Part shown: piece by piece, positions 19,464-32,000 of the stretch
Position numbering within the stretch: position 1 is the first letter of the stretch
Layout: the number at the start of each line of letters is the position of its first letter
Origin: Nakaseomyces glabratus
Taxonomy: Eukaryota > Ascomycota > Saccharomycetes > Saccharomycetales > Saccharomycetaceae
Direction of reading: 5' to 3'
NCBI RefSeq assembly: GCF_010111755.1
Contig: NC_088962.1
Span: 1,302,001 to 1,366,000, forward strand
Length of the DNA stretch: 64,000 nt
Program-made: the position numbers and the translations under genes
The notes under the pieces: model-generated
The model's database searches: none
The model's input: the letters and a program-made list of their open reading frames with translations, nothing else
What the model was told of the DNA's origin: nothing

Positions 19464-20729
19464 TCATACCCAATTTTGATAACCAAACCGTTCCTTAGTT
19501 GTCCAATCCAAGCCGTGCTCAAAATAGTCTTCTTTAGTAACTCGTGCTTTTTTGTAGGCATCTGTATGAGCGAATTTAGCCATAGCTGTCCATCCGGTTA
19601 GCGATTTATCTCCTGATGATATTTTCGCCCTACAAACCCAATCAGTGGGCAATTGCCTTTGAAGTTCTGACACTAGTCTATCAGTGAAACCAGGCAAGTT
19701 AAAATTTCCTCCCATGCATACAATATTACTCGCCATCAAGGGTCTCAATAACTCAGGTAGCATGTAGATACTTTCTAAGACAGTCTCAATAATACCCGGC
19801 TTCAGTGATTGTGATATCTCTGGATGAAAAAATGCTTCAGGGACTGAAAAACGTTCGTCAGTTAGTGTCAATATCTGAGCGTTATCGGGAAGAGCTGTCT
19901 TGGGATCTCGTACATACCCTTGAAAACTTGTTTGAAAATCTGGTAAAACAAAATCGATCTTATTCTTGCCTTTTGCTTTAAATGCTTCAAAATAAGATAC
20001 AGGGTCCACATATAGGCACTGTTCTTTAATATTATTTACTAAGATACTTTCATCCATCACATTGTAATGTCTGAATGATATTGTCTCTTTGAGTAGACCA
20101 TTTAGAAATCTACCACCAACATCTAATTTCTTAACTGCCTTATAGTATGGTACACCCTTAACAATAGGTATCACCCATGTACAATTGAAACCTGAGTCTA
20201 TCACCAAGCTGAAGTCGTTGTATTCCTTGCCAGCTTCAATTTTTTCTTCAATGTCGAGCTCCCCATGATCAGATTTTCCAGAGATGGTTTTTATATTCTC
20301 ATTTGTAGTGTAAAAAGGGATATATGCAGCTGTTGGTGCTTTGTACAGAGAATCGACCTCGTATTCTTCAAATAATACCTGATCCGTATTCTTACTCAGC
20401 TCAGGCAGTGTCATACAGGTCTCGGACAGCACCACATGCCTGTTCTCCAAGCTTTGCCAATCGATACCGAACTCATCTGGATTGTACAAACAGTAGTCCC
20501 AAATACAACTCTCCAACTCCCACGATGTCAACTGTCCCAACTCGTGCGGTCTCCGGAACACCACAGAAGAAATGTCCTTGATATTTTGGACCTGGTTAGA
20601 GAGATGCGTCACACCATATTTGTCCTTCGCCAGCGCATTCAGCGCCACTCGCGGCCGCACCTCGCTCGCCAAGCCAAACTTCACCTGATAGGAACCATTG
20701 TCTATCACTATCGCCTGATCTGCAGTCAT
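19464..20729 (-). CDS. ARP6: ARP6, actin-related protein of the SWR1 complex
   Basis: Arp6 is a nuclear actin-related protein and a subunit of the SWR1 remodeller, which exchanges H2A for H2A.Z. The sequence begins with the actin-fold phosphate-1 segment IVIDNGSYQVKFG (about 7-19). It contains LVIDSGFNCTWVIPI for the phosphate-2 region and ends FGYQNWV, as in S. cerevisiae (FGYQNWI). Length is 421 against 438; the shortfall falls in an acidic insert near residues 150-170 that is longer in S. cerevisiae. Strand and neighbours match YLR085C. The start is the first ATG of the conserved frame. Confidence 0.95.
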   Translation of the reverse strand: MTADQAIVIDNGSYQVKFGLASEVRPRVALNALAKDKYGVTHLSNQVQNIKDISSVVFRRPHELGQLTSWELESCIWDYCLYNPDEFGIDWQSLENRHVVLSETCMTLPELSKNTDQVLFEEYEVDSLYKAPTAAYIPFYTTNENIKTISGKSDHGELDIEEKIEAGKEYNDFSLVIDSGFNCTWVIPIVKGVPYYKAVKKLDVGGRFLNGLLKETISFRHYNVMDESILVNNIKEQCLYVDPVSYFEAFKAKGKNKIDFVLPDFQTSFQGYVRDPKTALPDNAQILTLTDERFSVPEAFFHPEISQSLKPGIIETVLESIYMLPELLRPLMASNIVCMGGNFNLPGFTDRLVSELQRQLPTDWVCRAKISSGDKSLTGWTAMAKFAHTDAYKKARVTKEDYFEHGLDWTTKERFGYQNWV

Positions 20730-21750
20730 AGCTTTTAGTTGTTGCTATTGGAAAGTTGCCGCTAAACTCAATATCAGTCAAAAAAAAAGTGGTTCAAATA
20801 CAGATATTAAAGAAGACTCGCACGCTAACCAGAAAAAAGCTTGCTGAAGAAGATAGTACTTTATATTACTCTCCCACGCCTTTTAGCCGCCAAGATCAGC
20901 TAACCTGGGAGAAGAGAATATGATGTCGGCGGCAAACAATACCACTTCTGCTAAAGAATCACTGCACACATGCCAGATCTTCAACCAAAACGATTTCCTC
21001 AATTTGCCCAAGTAGAAACACAATGGAGAATTACCCGTACGAAGAAATAAAGTCATGATACCTTTTGTTCGTACACCGAGATACATATCCGTTGTTCACG
21101 ATAAATATCTGAAAGGCGAATCTGAAAAAGAAGAATGAGAACAATGTGATGTCTGGGTGTTTTTTTGGTTATATGTGCTTGCAACTAAGAGAGTTAAAGA
21201 GCCGGAACTTCTCACGTGGATTGCTTTCCAGGTGTGTTCATATTTGATGGGGAAGTTGTTGGCAATACAGGGCCAGCTACCCGCAAAAAACCATCTCAGT
21301 TCAAATATGTCTAACAGCCAGAGAAAGAAATACCATAAAAGTCACATGATTTCATTAAATATCATTGTCTACAAAATATAGAACATGTGATTTGATACGT
21401 ATACTACGAGCATTGATCTCTTCCTTTTCGTGTCTCATCATATTATTGGTGTATTTACATAGTAAACACCGATGGGCCTCCCGCTATAATTGATCTGTGC
21501 CGATCTGTCGCTTACAAGAATCAATAGCGACTGTTCGATTATACACATAGATTGGCGGCATAACTGTGGACAGTTCTATTGCTGGAAGTGGTGCGACATA
21601 TATTCGTGGATCAGAAATATTGCGGACTATATTAGCCGAAAGGTAACGGCTAAATTATTTTGAGTTTTATTGACAAAGGGAGGCCGATACTCACCGATTT
21701 TAATTAAAGTCAGATAATATACTATTAAGTGCAGGCAGACATTCAATACT
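20730..21750. promoter_or_regulatory. ARP6/SMC4 divergent intergenic region
   Basis: This 1021-base region separates the divergent ARP6 and SMC4 starts. Two URS1-like cores in opposite orientation occur at 20884-20891 (TAGCCGCC) and 20926-20933 (TCGGCGGC). An SCB-type core, TTTTCGTG, lies near 21426-21433. A minus-strand ATG frame of 67 codons at 20883-21086 has no recognisable relative, and I do not call it a gene. Confidence 0.45.
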
Positions 21751-24700
21751 ATGTCTGATAGGCCCGTTAGCAAGAGGCAGAAAGTCACAGAGGAAGATGA
21801 GGAGGAAGATGTTATACATACGCCGAAAGCTGTTACGTTCGAGCAGAGTCCCAGGGCTATAACGCCGAGAAACTTACTGGGATCTGAAAACAGAAACGTC
21901 TTGCCCACTGGTGGATCACAAAACTTACAGATACCTAGCCTACTGCCGCCGGAATCACTGGGTTCAGCCCGGGGAAGAGATTTCAAGTCTTACTCGCAAT
22001 CACCCCCAAGATCGCCTGGAAGATCTCCAACGAGGAGGCTGAAATTGATTGAACTATCACCAATTAAGAACTCAAGAGCAGAATTACAAAAACTATACGA
22101 AAGTAAAAAATTGGATGTCAAAAAGGAAAGGCTATTCATACATCAGTTGGTCTTGAATGATTTCAAATCATACGCTGGTAGGCAGGTCATAGGACCGTTT
22201 CATACCAGTTTTTCAGCTATTGTTGGACCTAACGGTTCAGGTAAATCTAATGTCATCGATTCTATGCTGTTTGTATTTGGTTTCAGAGCTAATAAGATGA
22301 GACAGGACAGGCTATCGGATCTGATACACAAATCTGAGACTTTTCCAGACTTGAAATCCTGTAGTGTGGAAGTGCATTTTAAATATGTGATAGATAAGGA
22401 TGATGGCTCAACGACTATTGATGAAACGAAGGGTAATCTAGTCGTCACAAGAAAAGCATTCAAGAATAACGCTTCGAAATATTTTGTAAACGGCAAAGAA
22501 AGTAATTATACAGAGGTAACTACTTTACTAAAAAAAGAAGGTATTGATCTAGATCATAAAAGATTTTTAATTCTTCAAGGTGAAGTTGAAAATATTGCTC
22601 AAATGAAAGCAAAAGCAGAGAAAGAGAATGACGATGGACTCTTAGAATATTTGGAGGATATTATTGGTACATCAAAGTATAAGGAAAGCATCGAAAAACT
22701 AAGCATGGAAATAGAGTCCCTGAACGAAATCTGTGTTGAAAAAGAGAATAGATTCTCGATCGTAGAGAGAGAAAAAAATTCATTGGAAAGCGGTAAAGAG
22801 GAAGCCCTTCAATTTTTGAATAAAGAGAAGGAATTGGTTTTAGAAAAGTCTAAATTGTATCAGTACAACCTAATGCAGGACAATAAAAAACTTGATGATG
22901 TATTAAATAAAAAAACAAACGTACAACAAGAGCAAACGAAACAAGAAGATGAATTTCGGAAAGCTAACTCCCACATCAGTGACATCACAGCATCTTTGAA
23001 TGTTTTAAAAGCAGATTTAGAAAAGGTTCACACTGAGGAAGTCAATCTCTCAAAAACTAAGAGGACTTTGGAAAACAAAAAAGTGGAGAACGAGCAGATA
23101 GTCAATAACCTAGATAGTAAAAGAAAAGAATTTGAAGAGCAAAGTAAAATTCTGCAAGATAAAATAAATAGTACTGATCAAGAAATACAGACCATAATTG
23201 AGGAACAAAGTTCACTAGCAGAGGGGACTACAGTACTTTCCACAAATCTAGATATAGAAAAAGAAAAACTCGAAAATATAAAACTAAAATTGAGAGAAAA
23301 GACAGAACATTTGACTATTCAGATTGCAGAGTATGAAAAGGAACTTTCACCTTGGAATGAACAATCACAGCAATTAAAAAAAGAGATAAAAATTACAGAA
23401 TCTGAACTTTCCATAATTGAAGAAAATCGTAAAGGACTAGAAAATGATATTGCTGGTCTAGAAAATGCCATATTGTCTCAAAAGAGAGACCTTGAGGTTC
23501 AAGAACAAGAAATTAAAAGTCTATTGGAACAAAAAACGAAAGTTATCCAGGAGAGAGAATTAGGCGAAAGGGAATGCAAAAATGCACAAGCTACCTTAGC
23601 TAACGTCAGGGAAAAAGTAGAAGCATTGAGACAAAAAGCAATCGAAATACGATCTACCTACTCTGCAACAGAAAATAATAATAAGGTTCTTTCGGCATTA
23701 TTAAGACTTCAAAAGTCAGGTAGACTTAATGGCTTTCATGGTCGTCTCGGAGATTTAGCAGTCATTGATCCAAAATACGATGTAGCTATTTCTACAGCTT
23801 GCCCAAGGTTAAATGATCTTGTTGTTGATACGGTAGAATCAGGCCAACAATGTATTGAATACCTGAGAAAAAATAAATTAGGATATGCTCGTTTTATTTT
23901 GTTGGATAAATTAAACACTTTTAACACTAACAGAATTGATACACCTGATCAAAGTCAGAGATTATTTGATTTAATAACTGTGAAGGAAAAAAGGTTCAAC
24001 AATGCTTTTTATAGTGTTTTAAGGGACACTTTGGTTTGCCAAAATATGGAACAAGCTAATCGAGTTGCATACGGGAAGAAAAGGTATAGAGTAGTCACAC
24101 TTGATGGTAATCTTATTGATCTCTCTGGTACAATGACAGGTGGTGGCCGTAATGTCAGCAAGGGATTAATGAAATTAAGTAAATCTTCTAGTAAGGGTAG
24201 TGCCTTTTTTTCTCCTGAAGAGGTTCAGGCCATAGAAAATGAACTAAATCAAAAAGAAAACCAATATAAATCTGCTTTAGATGCCTATCATGAAATGGAA
24301 GAAGAACTTAGACGACTCAGGGATAGAGCTCCAGAAATAGACAATCTGGTCTCAAAAAAAGAAATGGATATCGAAACTGCACACAATGATATAAATTCGA
24401 ACATAAACGTTCTGGAAGAAAAACGAAAAAAATTAGAGTCTATGAAGAATCAAAATGATCCATCAATAACATTATTGGCAAAGCTTAAGGAACTGAAATC
24501 AAAGCTCGATGATATTGATGTACAAACTAAATCTACTAAAGATAAAATAAAGACTATTAAAGACAAGATTATTGAGTTAGGCGGAGATGAACTGAAAAAT
24601 CAAAGCCTTTTGGTCACAGATATCACAAATAAAATATCGGAAAACTCCAGGAGATTGAAGAAGATAAAAAGTAACAAACTCAAGAAAGAATCGTTACTGA

Positions 24701-25947
24701 AAAAGTTTAATAAGGAACTCACAGAAGCTAATGAGGAACTAACAAATTTCAGTAAGAATGCTGAAAATGCTGATATCGAATCAAAGGAGATAGAATCAAA
24801 ACTGTTAGACATTAAGGAATCAATAGAGAATCTGAAAGAAAATGAGGTAAAATTAGAACATGAGATCGAAATGAAGCATAATGAGCTTGAGTCGCATCAG
24901 AAAGTTGTCAGCGACTACAAATCTATTTCACTGGAATATAACAATAAATTAGAAAAACTAGAAGCTTCAGAAGCATCACTAAAAAAGAGCATTAAAAGAT
25001 ATAATGATCTTTTATCTGAACTGACCATCAGAGATGTTACTCAAGTGCTGAACACTATCATGACTGAAGAAAATGCCTCGGTTGACAAATCTGACCCTAA
25101 ACTTGAAAATACATCTGCTGTTATAAACGCAGATGATGATGGAATCTCTGCAGTTAGTGAAAATCAATCCTTCAATCATAATGATGAAAATGATGATATA
25201 GATTCAAATAAAATGGAAATTGATTCACAAGGTGGTTTCATCAATCCTGGAATCCCCGTATTATCTGCATCTGAGCTTGCCAAGGTAGATCCTCAAGAGG
25301 TTGAACTATTGATAACGAGTCTTGATGATTTTATAACCAGTTCAGAAGCAAATGTTGATGTTTTAGAGGAATATGCATTAAGGTTTGTGGAGTTTAATAA
25401 AAGAAAGAATGATCTTAATAGCGCAGTACAATCTAGAGACTCGGTAAAAGACCGACTAGAAGGAATAAAAAGAAAAAGGTATGATGAGTTCATGGAAGGT
25501 TTTAAGATCATATCTATGACTCTGAAAGAAATGTATCAAATGATTACTCTCGGGGGTAACGCAGAGTTGGAATTAGTGGATAGTCTAGATCCTTTTTCAG
25601 AAGGTGTCACTTTTAGTGTAATGCCACCCAAAAAAAGTTGGAGGAATATAAGCAATCTATCAGGTGGTGAAAAAACATTGAGTTCTTTAGCTCTTGTGTT
25701 TGCCCTTCACAAGTATAAACCAACTCCACTGTATGTTATGGATGAGATTGATGCTGCATTGGACTTCAGAAACGTTTCTATTGTTGCTAATTACATAAAG
25801 GAAAGAACAAAAAATGCGCAATTTATTGTGATTTCTTTGAGAAATAATATGTTTGAATTAACTAAGCAACTAGTGGGCATATACAAGCATGAAAACATGA
25901 CAAAAAGTGCGGCACTAGTTAATGAAGATCTGGTAGGAAGGGCATAG
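21751..25947 (+). CDS. SMC4: SMC4, condensin ATPase subunit
   Basis: Smc4 pairs with Smc2 in condensin, which compacts and helps segregate mitotic chromosomes. After a disordered N-terminal extension with several Ser/Thr-Pro sites (candidate Cdk targets), the head half begins at about residue 125. Walker A GPNGSGKS is at 159-166. A long coiled coil leads to a hinge at about 655-815 (NGFHGRLGDLAVI onward), and a second coiled coil returns to the head. The ABC signature LSGGE is at 1303-1307 and Walker B MDEID ends near 1333. Length is 1398 residues against 1418 in S. cerevisiae. Strand and neighbours match YLR086W. All ATPase motifs are intact. Confidence 0.97.
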   Translation: MSDRPVSKRQKVTEEDEEEDVIHTPKAVTFEQSPRAITPRNLLGSENRNVLPTGGSQNLQIPSLLPPESLGSARGRDFKSYSQSPPRSPGRSPTRRLKLIELSPIKNSRAELQKLYESKKLDVKKERLFIHQLVLNDFKSYAGRQVIGPFHTSFSAIVGPNGSGKSNVIDSMLFVFGFRANKMRQDRLSDLIHKSETFPDLKSCSVEVHFKYVIDKDDGSTTIDETKGNLVVTRKAFKNNASKYFVNGKESNYTEVTTLLKKEGIDLDHKRFLILQGEVENIAQMKAKAEKENDDGLLEYLEDIIGTSKYKESIEKLSMEIESLNEICVEKENRFSIVEREKNSLESGKEEALQFLNKEKELVLEKSKLYQYNLMQDNKKLDDVLNKKTNVQQEQTKQEDEFRKANSHISDITASLNVLKADLEKVHTEEVNLSKTKRTLENKKVENEQIVNNLDSKRKEFEEQSKILQDKINSTDQEIQTIIEEQSSLAEGTTVLSTNLDIEKEKLENIKLKLREKTEHLTIQIAEYEKELSPWNEQSQQLKKEIKITESELSIIEENRKGLENDIAGLENAILSQKRDLEVQEQEIKSLLEQKTKVIQERELGERECKNAQATLANVREKVEALRQKAIEIRSTYSATENNNKVLSALLRLQKSGRLNGFHGRLGDLAVIDPKYDVAISTACPRLNDLVVDTVESGQQCIEYLRKNKLGYARFILLDKLNTFNTNRIDTPDQSQRLFDLITVKEKRFNNAFYSVLRDTLVCQNMEQANRVAYGKKRYRVVTLDGNLIDLSGTMTGGGRNVSKGLMKLSKSSSKGSAFFSPEEVQAIENELNQKENQYKSALDAYHEMEEELRRLRDRAPEIDNLVSKKEMDIETAHNDINSNINVLEEKRKKLESMKNQNDPSITLLAKLKELKSKLDDIDVQTKSTKDKIKTIKDKIIELGGDELKNQSLLVTDITNKISENSRRLKKIKSNKLKKESLLKKFNKELTEANEELTNFSKNAENADIESKEIESKLLDIKESIENLKENEVKLEHEIEMKHNELESHQKVVSDYKSISLEYNNKLEKLEASEASLKKSIKRYNDLLSELTIRDVTQVLNTIMTEENASVDKSDPKLENTSAVINADDDGISAVSENQSFNHNDENDDIDSNKMEIDSQGGFINPGIPVLSASELAKVDPQEVELLITSLDDFITSSEANVDVLEEYALRFVEFNKRKNDLNSAVQSRDSVKDRLEGIKRKRYDEFMEGFKIISMTLKEMYQMITLGGNAELELVDSLDPFSEGVTFSVMPPKKSWRNISNLSGGEKTLSSLALVFALHKYKPTPLYVMDEIDAALDFRNVSIVANYIKERTKNAQFIVISLRNNMFELTKQLVGIYKHENMTKSAALVNEDLVGRA

Positions 25948-26047
25948 ACTATTCATAAAATTAATAGAGTTACATACCAGCAAATAATTTCATGTCCAAT
26001 TGAAATGTAGCTAGGAAATAATTATTCAAACACGTACTATATTATGA

Positions 26048-29000
26048 TTATTTAGATCTCCCAAGGGTTTTCGCGTATTGCTTTTGAGCAAGGTAAACCA
26101 AATTCTGAACTGGTACAACTGCTGTTTGATGTGTGAATGCGGGAAACCTTTTTCTATTAACACCAAACCACTCAACAGGAGGGGTGGCGTCACCAAGGTC
26201 CTTGATCTGTGGCATATCTATTTGAGGTTCTTCAACAGGTACATAATTTAACTTTGTTATGTTCTCTTCTTCCTTAATTCGCTTTTCCACATCCTTCTCA
26301 CTTACATTAAATGAACCAGTTAAAACTTGAGACCTACGAACGGCAATAGCCTTCACATGTGTAGTCCACATCTCCTTCATAAAGTTAACTGGGCCCAAGT
26401 TCCATCTCACAGCAACCTTATCGTGGAATTTACAGGAGTACAAATACTCTAAAATGTCGCTTTTCTCTTCTTGCCAGGTTGTCATCTGTACACCCATCCT
26501 CGGTATCTCAATAATTGTACCGCCACGAATCTTAGATGCATAAGTCATGTAATCAGCAACAGTAATCTTCGATAATGCATCTTCATCTAACTCTTGCTTG
26601 GCTGTTGAAAGAGATAATGTTGCATCATAAACTTCCATATTTAGAGATGTAGTTAATTTCGCCTCAGAATGGGTTTCAGATCTAGCAGACACACTTACAA
26701 CATTTATGACAACAACTTCAACATCGAATAATGATATAGGAGAAATTTGAAGTTGTAAAGAGCAAATACTGACAGTCAGATCGGTTCTTAATAACTGAAG
26801 GGATTTCAATATGTCTCTATAAGCCAGAGTTTGCTTATTTGTTTCCATATTAGAATCCTTGAGAGTTTCAATATAGGATATTTTGGTGTCCTGGCGCATT
26901 CTTATTATTGTATTGTAAATATCCAAGATATTGGCAGCAACAAGTGCTGTTGAACAGAGCTTGATCTCTTCGCAAGAAAATGAAACTTTCAGTAAATCGG
27001 GGGCAACTCCTACCATATCACGTTCGCTATGCAATTGGAAGAGAATGTTATTAACCGTACCAATTAAGAACATATGATAATCAAAAGCTGCTTTAATTTC
27101 AATTTTATCAGTATTTAGTGAGAGCGCAACAAGCGGAATATTGTCACGCTTAGAATCCTGTAGCCATATAACTTCAGACACCCAACTTGCACCATCTATA
27201 TTGACAACACCACTTAATCTACCCTCGGATATCAAAAGCAAGTCATCCACAAACGCATGTAAAATTTGCCTCTTTCCAGAGAAGTGATCTGTTGCCAACC
27301 ATGTTCTACTTAACCGTAACGAGATTAATCCAAGAGATGGTCCAAGATCGATGTCACCCTTTACATTAGTGAAAATCAAAGTAAAGCACCAAGGCAATTG
27401 GCTTTCATTATGAATGGGCTTATCAACTGATTTCTTCTTGTCTTTTCGAATAACCTGTTCTTGACTGGATGTTACTGGGTTGAGCAGCTCACTCAATTGC
27501 CATATGTCCAAAAATAGGTACAAATTCTGTAGTTGTTTGACATTGAAGTACAGATCAATATCTGATATCAAACTTGTTCCATAGGTGTTAATCCTATTCG
27601 TGTGCGTAAACAGCAGCGTTAGATCTAGGTAACCGACCCCAAACGAAGTGCTAGTTTCACGAGAGAATAAGTGCTTTATGGAAGCTTTAGTATCTTTGAT
27701 TGAAAATGAAAAAGCCAAAGGCTCGTCAATGTCAAATGGGTTTGTAGTCATTGATACTGTAAGTGCTTCAAAACCTACATCAGCTTGAACTTTTGCTTTT
27801 GGTTCACAGCTTAAACTTAATTGCTGCTTTGCAGAAGTCACAGTTATAGCTAGGTCATAATCCTCTAATAATTTTTCATAATCGATGTTTTGTACTGAAG
27901 TAGGAGTTGTCTCAGAATGTTTATTTTCGGATTCATATCTACCGAAAATACTTCTGACATCTTCAACAAAATTTTTGACAAGCGGAGCGCAAGTGGCATA
28001 GAGAACATTATGTGTGGGATCGATATTAACCAAACATCTAATCGAATGATGCTTGGTATTCTGTTTTTCATGTTTATATAATACGTCAACAGATATTACC
28101 GGACTTTTAATTTCAATTGCAGGTGTTGGGTTTAATGATCCATCTGATATATTAAAGACACTGTAAGTACCACCATCATATTTAAAATGGCAATTAACGG
28201 ACTTTATATTTTTCAAAATATTGTTAGAAGAATTAACAGGCTTGTCTTCTTTGATATGTACTACTTCTCGCTTTGGTGTTTCCACTATTAATTCTTTTTT
28301 CAACTTTTGAAACATTTTAATCGAATGAAGAGTTGATTCTATCGTTAACATAAAATCTGACAAGTATTTAACGTCTAAGGTCTCACCAGTGAAACGTACG
28401 TAAACGTCTTTCATTCCTTCAATAACCTTCCACCAAAACAAAATCTGCATGTTTGGTAAGTAGAACCTATTGAATAGTTCTTTCACATTGGTTTCAGGAT
28501 AAAAAGTAGAAGAGGTATTACCTTGCGCGGCAGCAAAATAAGAATCAATAACTGTAAGTTTTCCCATACAATTCTCATATGCTGAAAATAGTCTACTATA
28601 TCCTGTAATAAGTCCCTTTGGAGGTCCTAATTCATATTCAAATAGCCAACCCACACAAAGATTGTACGATAGAAAGTGGATAGAATTAATTGACGAGAAA
28701 AAAGATGTCTCATTACTTTTAATTGAATTTGTATCTTGTTGTTTATCATCGCTCTTTGCAAACGATTGCCACAAAGATTTAGAGTGATACTTGAGGTAAT
28801 GCTCTGATAATTTATGTCCTTGATTAAACCCCCAGAGTAAACGTAGTAAAGAATCGGGTGAAAGACATATTCTTGCATGTGAGCTTTCGACTTGTATAGA
28901 CCGGCTATTGTCATCAACTCTCTGTAATGTTGAAACATTCACCGCAATGTCGATTACTTTTGAAAGACCATCGGGTAAAGAACTTTCTTTAATGAGGAAA

Positions 29001-32000
29001 AGAATATTCTCAACAGACATGTGTCCCGTGATGTCTAAATTTCCTGACGGTGCACCGTTAGCGTTGGAGATGGAACTCACGTATGAATGAAATTCCATGA
29101 CGTAATAAGTAGAAGTCATTGGGATAAGAATACCAAAGTAATCGATGCTGGAATCTAGTGACCACAAGTATTCTGTTTTCTCCTGGTATGACTGGGGTGT
29201 GCTTTCCTTGTCATCAGATATGGAAAATAATGGTTTCAATGTTTGTAACAAATGAACACTTTCTGATGCCACACGTTCATCTTTCAGAAAACTATAGACA
29301 ATATTTTTTGGTTCAGAAAAGGTTAGTTTTACTAAATTAGTTGAAAGGTTAATGTCCACTAACTTTGGTTTAGATGATGAAACATTGACACGAATTTGAA
29401 GTTTTTTCATGGACAATCTCATATATTGCTCCTTAGTTTGATCAGAAGTTAAAAAAAAATCAGTATCTTTCAATTTTATTAGCCACGAGTCAGAATCAAA
29501 TTTGTTGTAGAAGAAATCAATTTGTTTTGCTGAATTTTTTAATGCGAATGGAGAAACAGGCATAATGTCCATGCTAACATTTGAAAACAAGCAGGAAGCA
29601 ATAACGTTACTTTTATTGGGATCATAAACAGTAGGGTGCTGAGTTAGTCTTCTTTCAAGCTCTAGTTGTTCGCTAATTTGGTCTATCTTTAATTTTATAT
29701 CCTTTATAGCTTCTACTAATCTTTCGGTTTTAGCCATGGTTCTAAAATGTATACTAGATGATTTTGAATGGATTAAGTAGGTTGGCCGCTGTGCCCATGT
29801 ATCAGTTGTAAATGTCGCATAGAAATTAGAGACACGACCCTCAGCGAGAACAGAGTTTATATGCTTTAGTACTAATTCGGTATGTTTCGAAAACAATACC
29901 ACAGACCCAGCCTGTGCAGTTGAATCCTGTAAGTTCTCCCACAAAACACTGATCCTACCATCATTTACATTCATATTTAACTTTGTTGCGTCCATCACTA
30001 ATTGTATGTCACAACTATTCACCATAAATGCAGCATTCATTTTGAATGGTTTAGGTATAGTATCCTGAGGAGGTTTAACAGGTTGTTTCTCACTCCCTTC
30101 AGTTAAAATAGGAATAAGTTTCTGTAGTTTCAATAATTTAGTTGATAGTTTACCCTTTATAACATCAACTGTACCACTTATATCTATTAGTTCCTCTCTT
30201 TGCAAACTGTTTTCTTTAGGTTCGGTGCTCGATGGAGTCAGCTCTAAGAGTAGCTTTGCGTTGCTAACAACAATACTATGGTCGACATCGTAATTTGTAC
30301 TATACACTGTCATGAAAAAGTTACCAATATTGAGTTTGAACAGTTTCTGTAACGATTGCTTTTTCTTTTCTGCATGATCATTCAAAAATAATTTTCCATA
30401 TATATAGGACCTAGCAACATCTGAGAACTCCCAACTTCTCCAATTGGAAAAAATTGACATGAATATACTTCTTGCATCCTGTGATGGGTCAAATTTTCTA
30501 TCTCTTAAAGGTTGGCCAACATTCAGGTACCAATCCTTGGGCAAATATGTTAAAATATGCCGCAAACGAGTTATAATTTTCCAGCTTTTATTTTCCCTCA
30601 CGTGTCCTCTTGAAAGTCTCATAATGAAAGCTGGCTTTGTAATGACATAAGGATCATGACTAATTTGATAATACTCACTAGCGGCTGTTAATCTTGAAAT
30701 AAGTTCTTTTTGTGACTCTATTCTATTATTCTGTATTCTGTTGTAAGACTGCAACATATCCAGAAAAAAATACTTTTGTCTAACAATGTATTTGAAAAAC
30801 CATTCAACTTGAGCGTCATCAACCGTGATATCTGCACTAGATACGCTAATGGAGTTGACCTGCTTTTCAATAGCAGTGGACCAGAATTCAAATCCTTCCA
30901 CGCCAACTGTTATTGCTGGCGGTCTTTCCTGAGTCGGAATTAATCCTGGTTGCTGCACAACTGTCAATCTGACAGCCTTAATTTTCGCCAAGACCGTCAT
31001 CTCTAGTAAATTTTTTTCGGAGTTTTGTTCCAATGTTTTTTCTGTCAAAGCAAAGTCCATCTTGTCGAAAAACATTGAAACGTTGTCACTCTCCTTCTCC
31101 CCCCAGAACAAATTGAAATGCTTAATCTGAACCTTAACATTAGTCATCGTTGTCACACCATCGTGTATACTACTTAGTCTTTTGACAATACCAATCTCAA
31201 TGCCATCAATAATTTGTACTGCATCTTGGTCATAAATGTGTTTTAGTAATTTCTCGATTGTAGTGTATAATGCTGGGTTTATATCAATTACTATTGATTC
31301 AACTTTTACAACGTAGTTATCAGATTCAACAGCATAATCGGATAAAGTAATTGGATTTGAATGAGTTCTTTCAGCCCCGATACCAGTTATTGCCCTGGTA
31401 GCCTCGATAGCAGAAAGTTCTAAATTTTCAACACTACTTTCTTTTATATCATAGTTTCCTTCGAACAAGCCCATATAGTCTTCCAGCAAATCTTCCAAAA
31501 CATACTCTATAGTGTCAGCTGTTAATGGAATAGGAAGCGGTGGCAAAGAAGATGATGGGGCAATAGCGCCAAATAACTCATTATAAATACGAGATTTTTG
31601 ATATGATTCTGGTAATAAAAATGCACATCTATGATATGGAGCATCATTCAATACAATATAGTCTCTTTGAATTTTGCGGTGTTTATTGAAATCTTGATTC
31701 TGAACAAAGTTTGTAAAGTTCATATCAACTTTAAAATTCAATAGACTCAAATCATTGTCTTCATTTGAAAAAATGTTAAATTCGAGGGAAGGAATTTTTA
31801 TGTCCATTCTTTTGGAATATCTTTCATTTTCAAAATCAATCAATGTAAAACAAAATCTTTCCAGTTTCAAGTCAGCATGTGCCGTAGTATCAACATCATT
31901 CAACCTAATATCTATTGTATTAATGAATATTGTAAGTGACGTCATATCATCAATAATTTCCGTTTCATATAGAAGTATATTTTCAAGATCTTTGTAGCCA

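Noticed and set aside
20883..21086. 67-codon minus-strand ATG frame between ARP6 and SMC4
   Set aside because: Sequence is unrecognised, it has no positional counterpart in S. cerevisiae, and a frame of this length is expected by chance.
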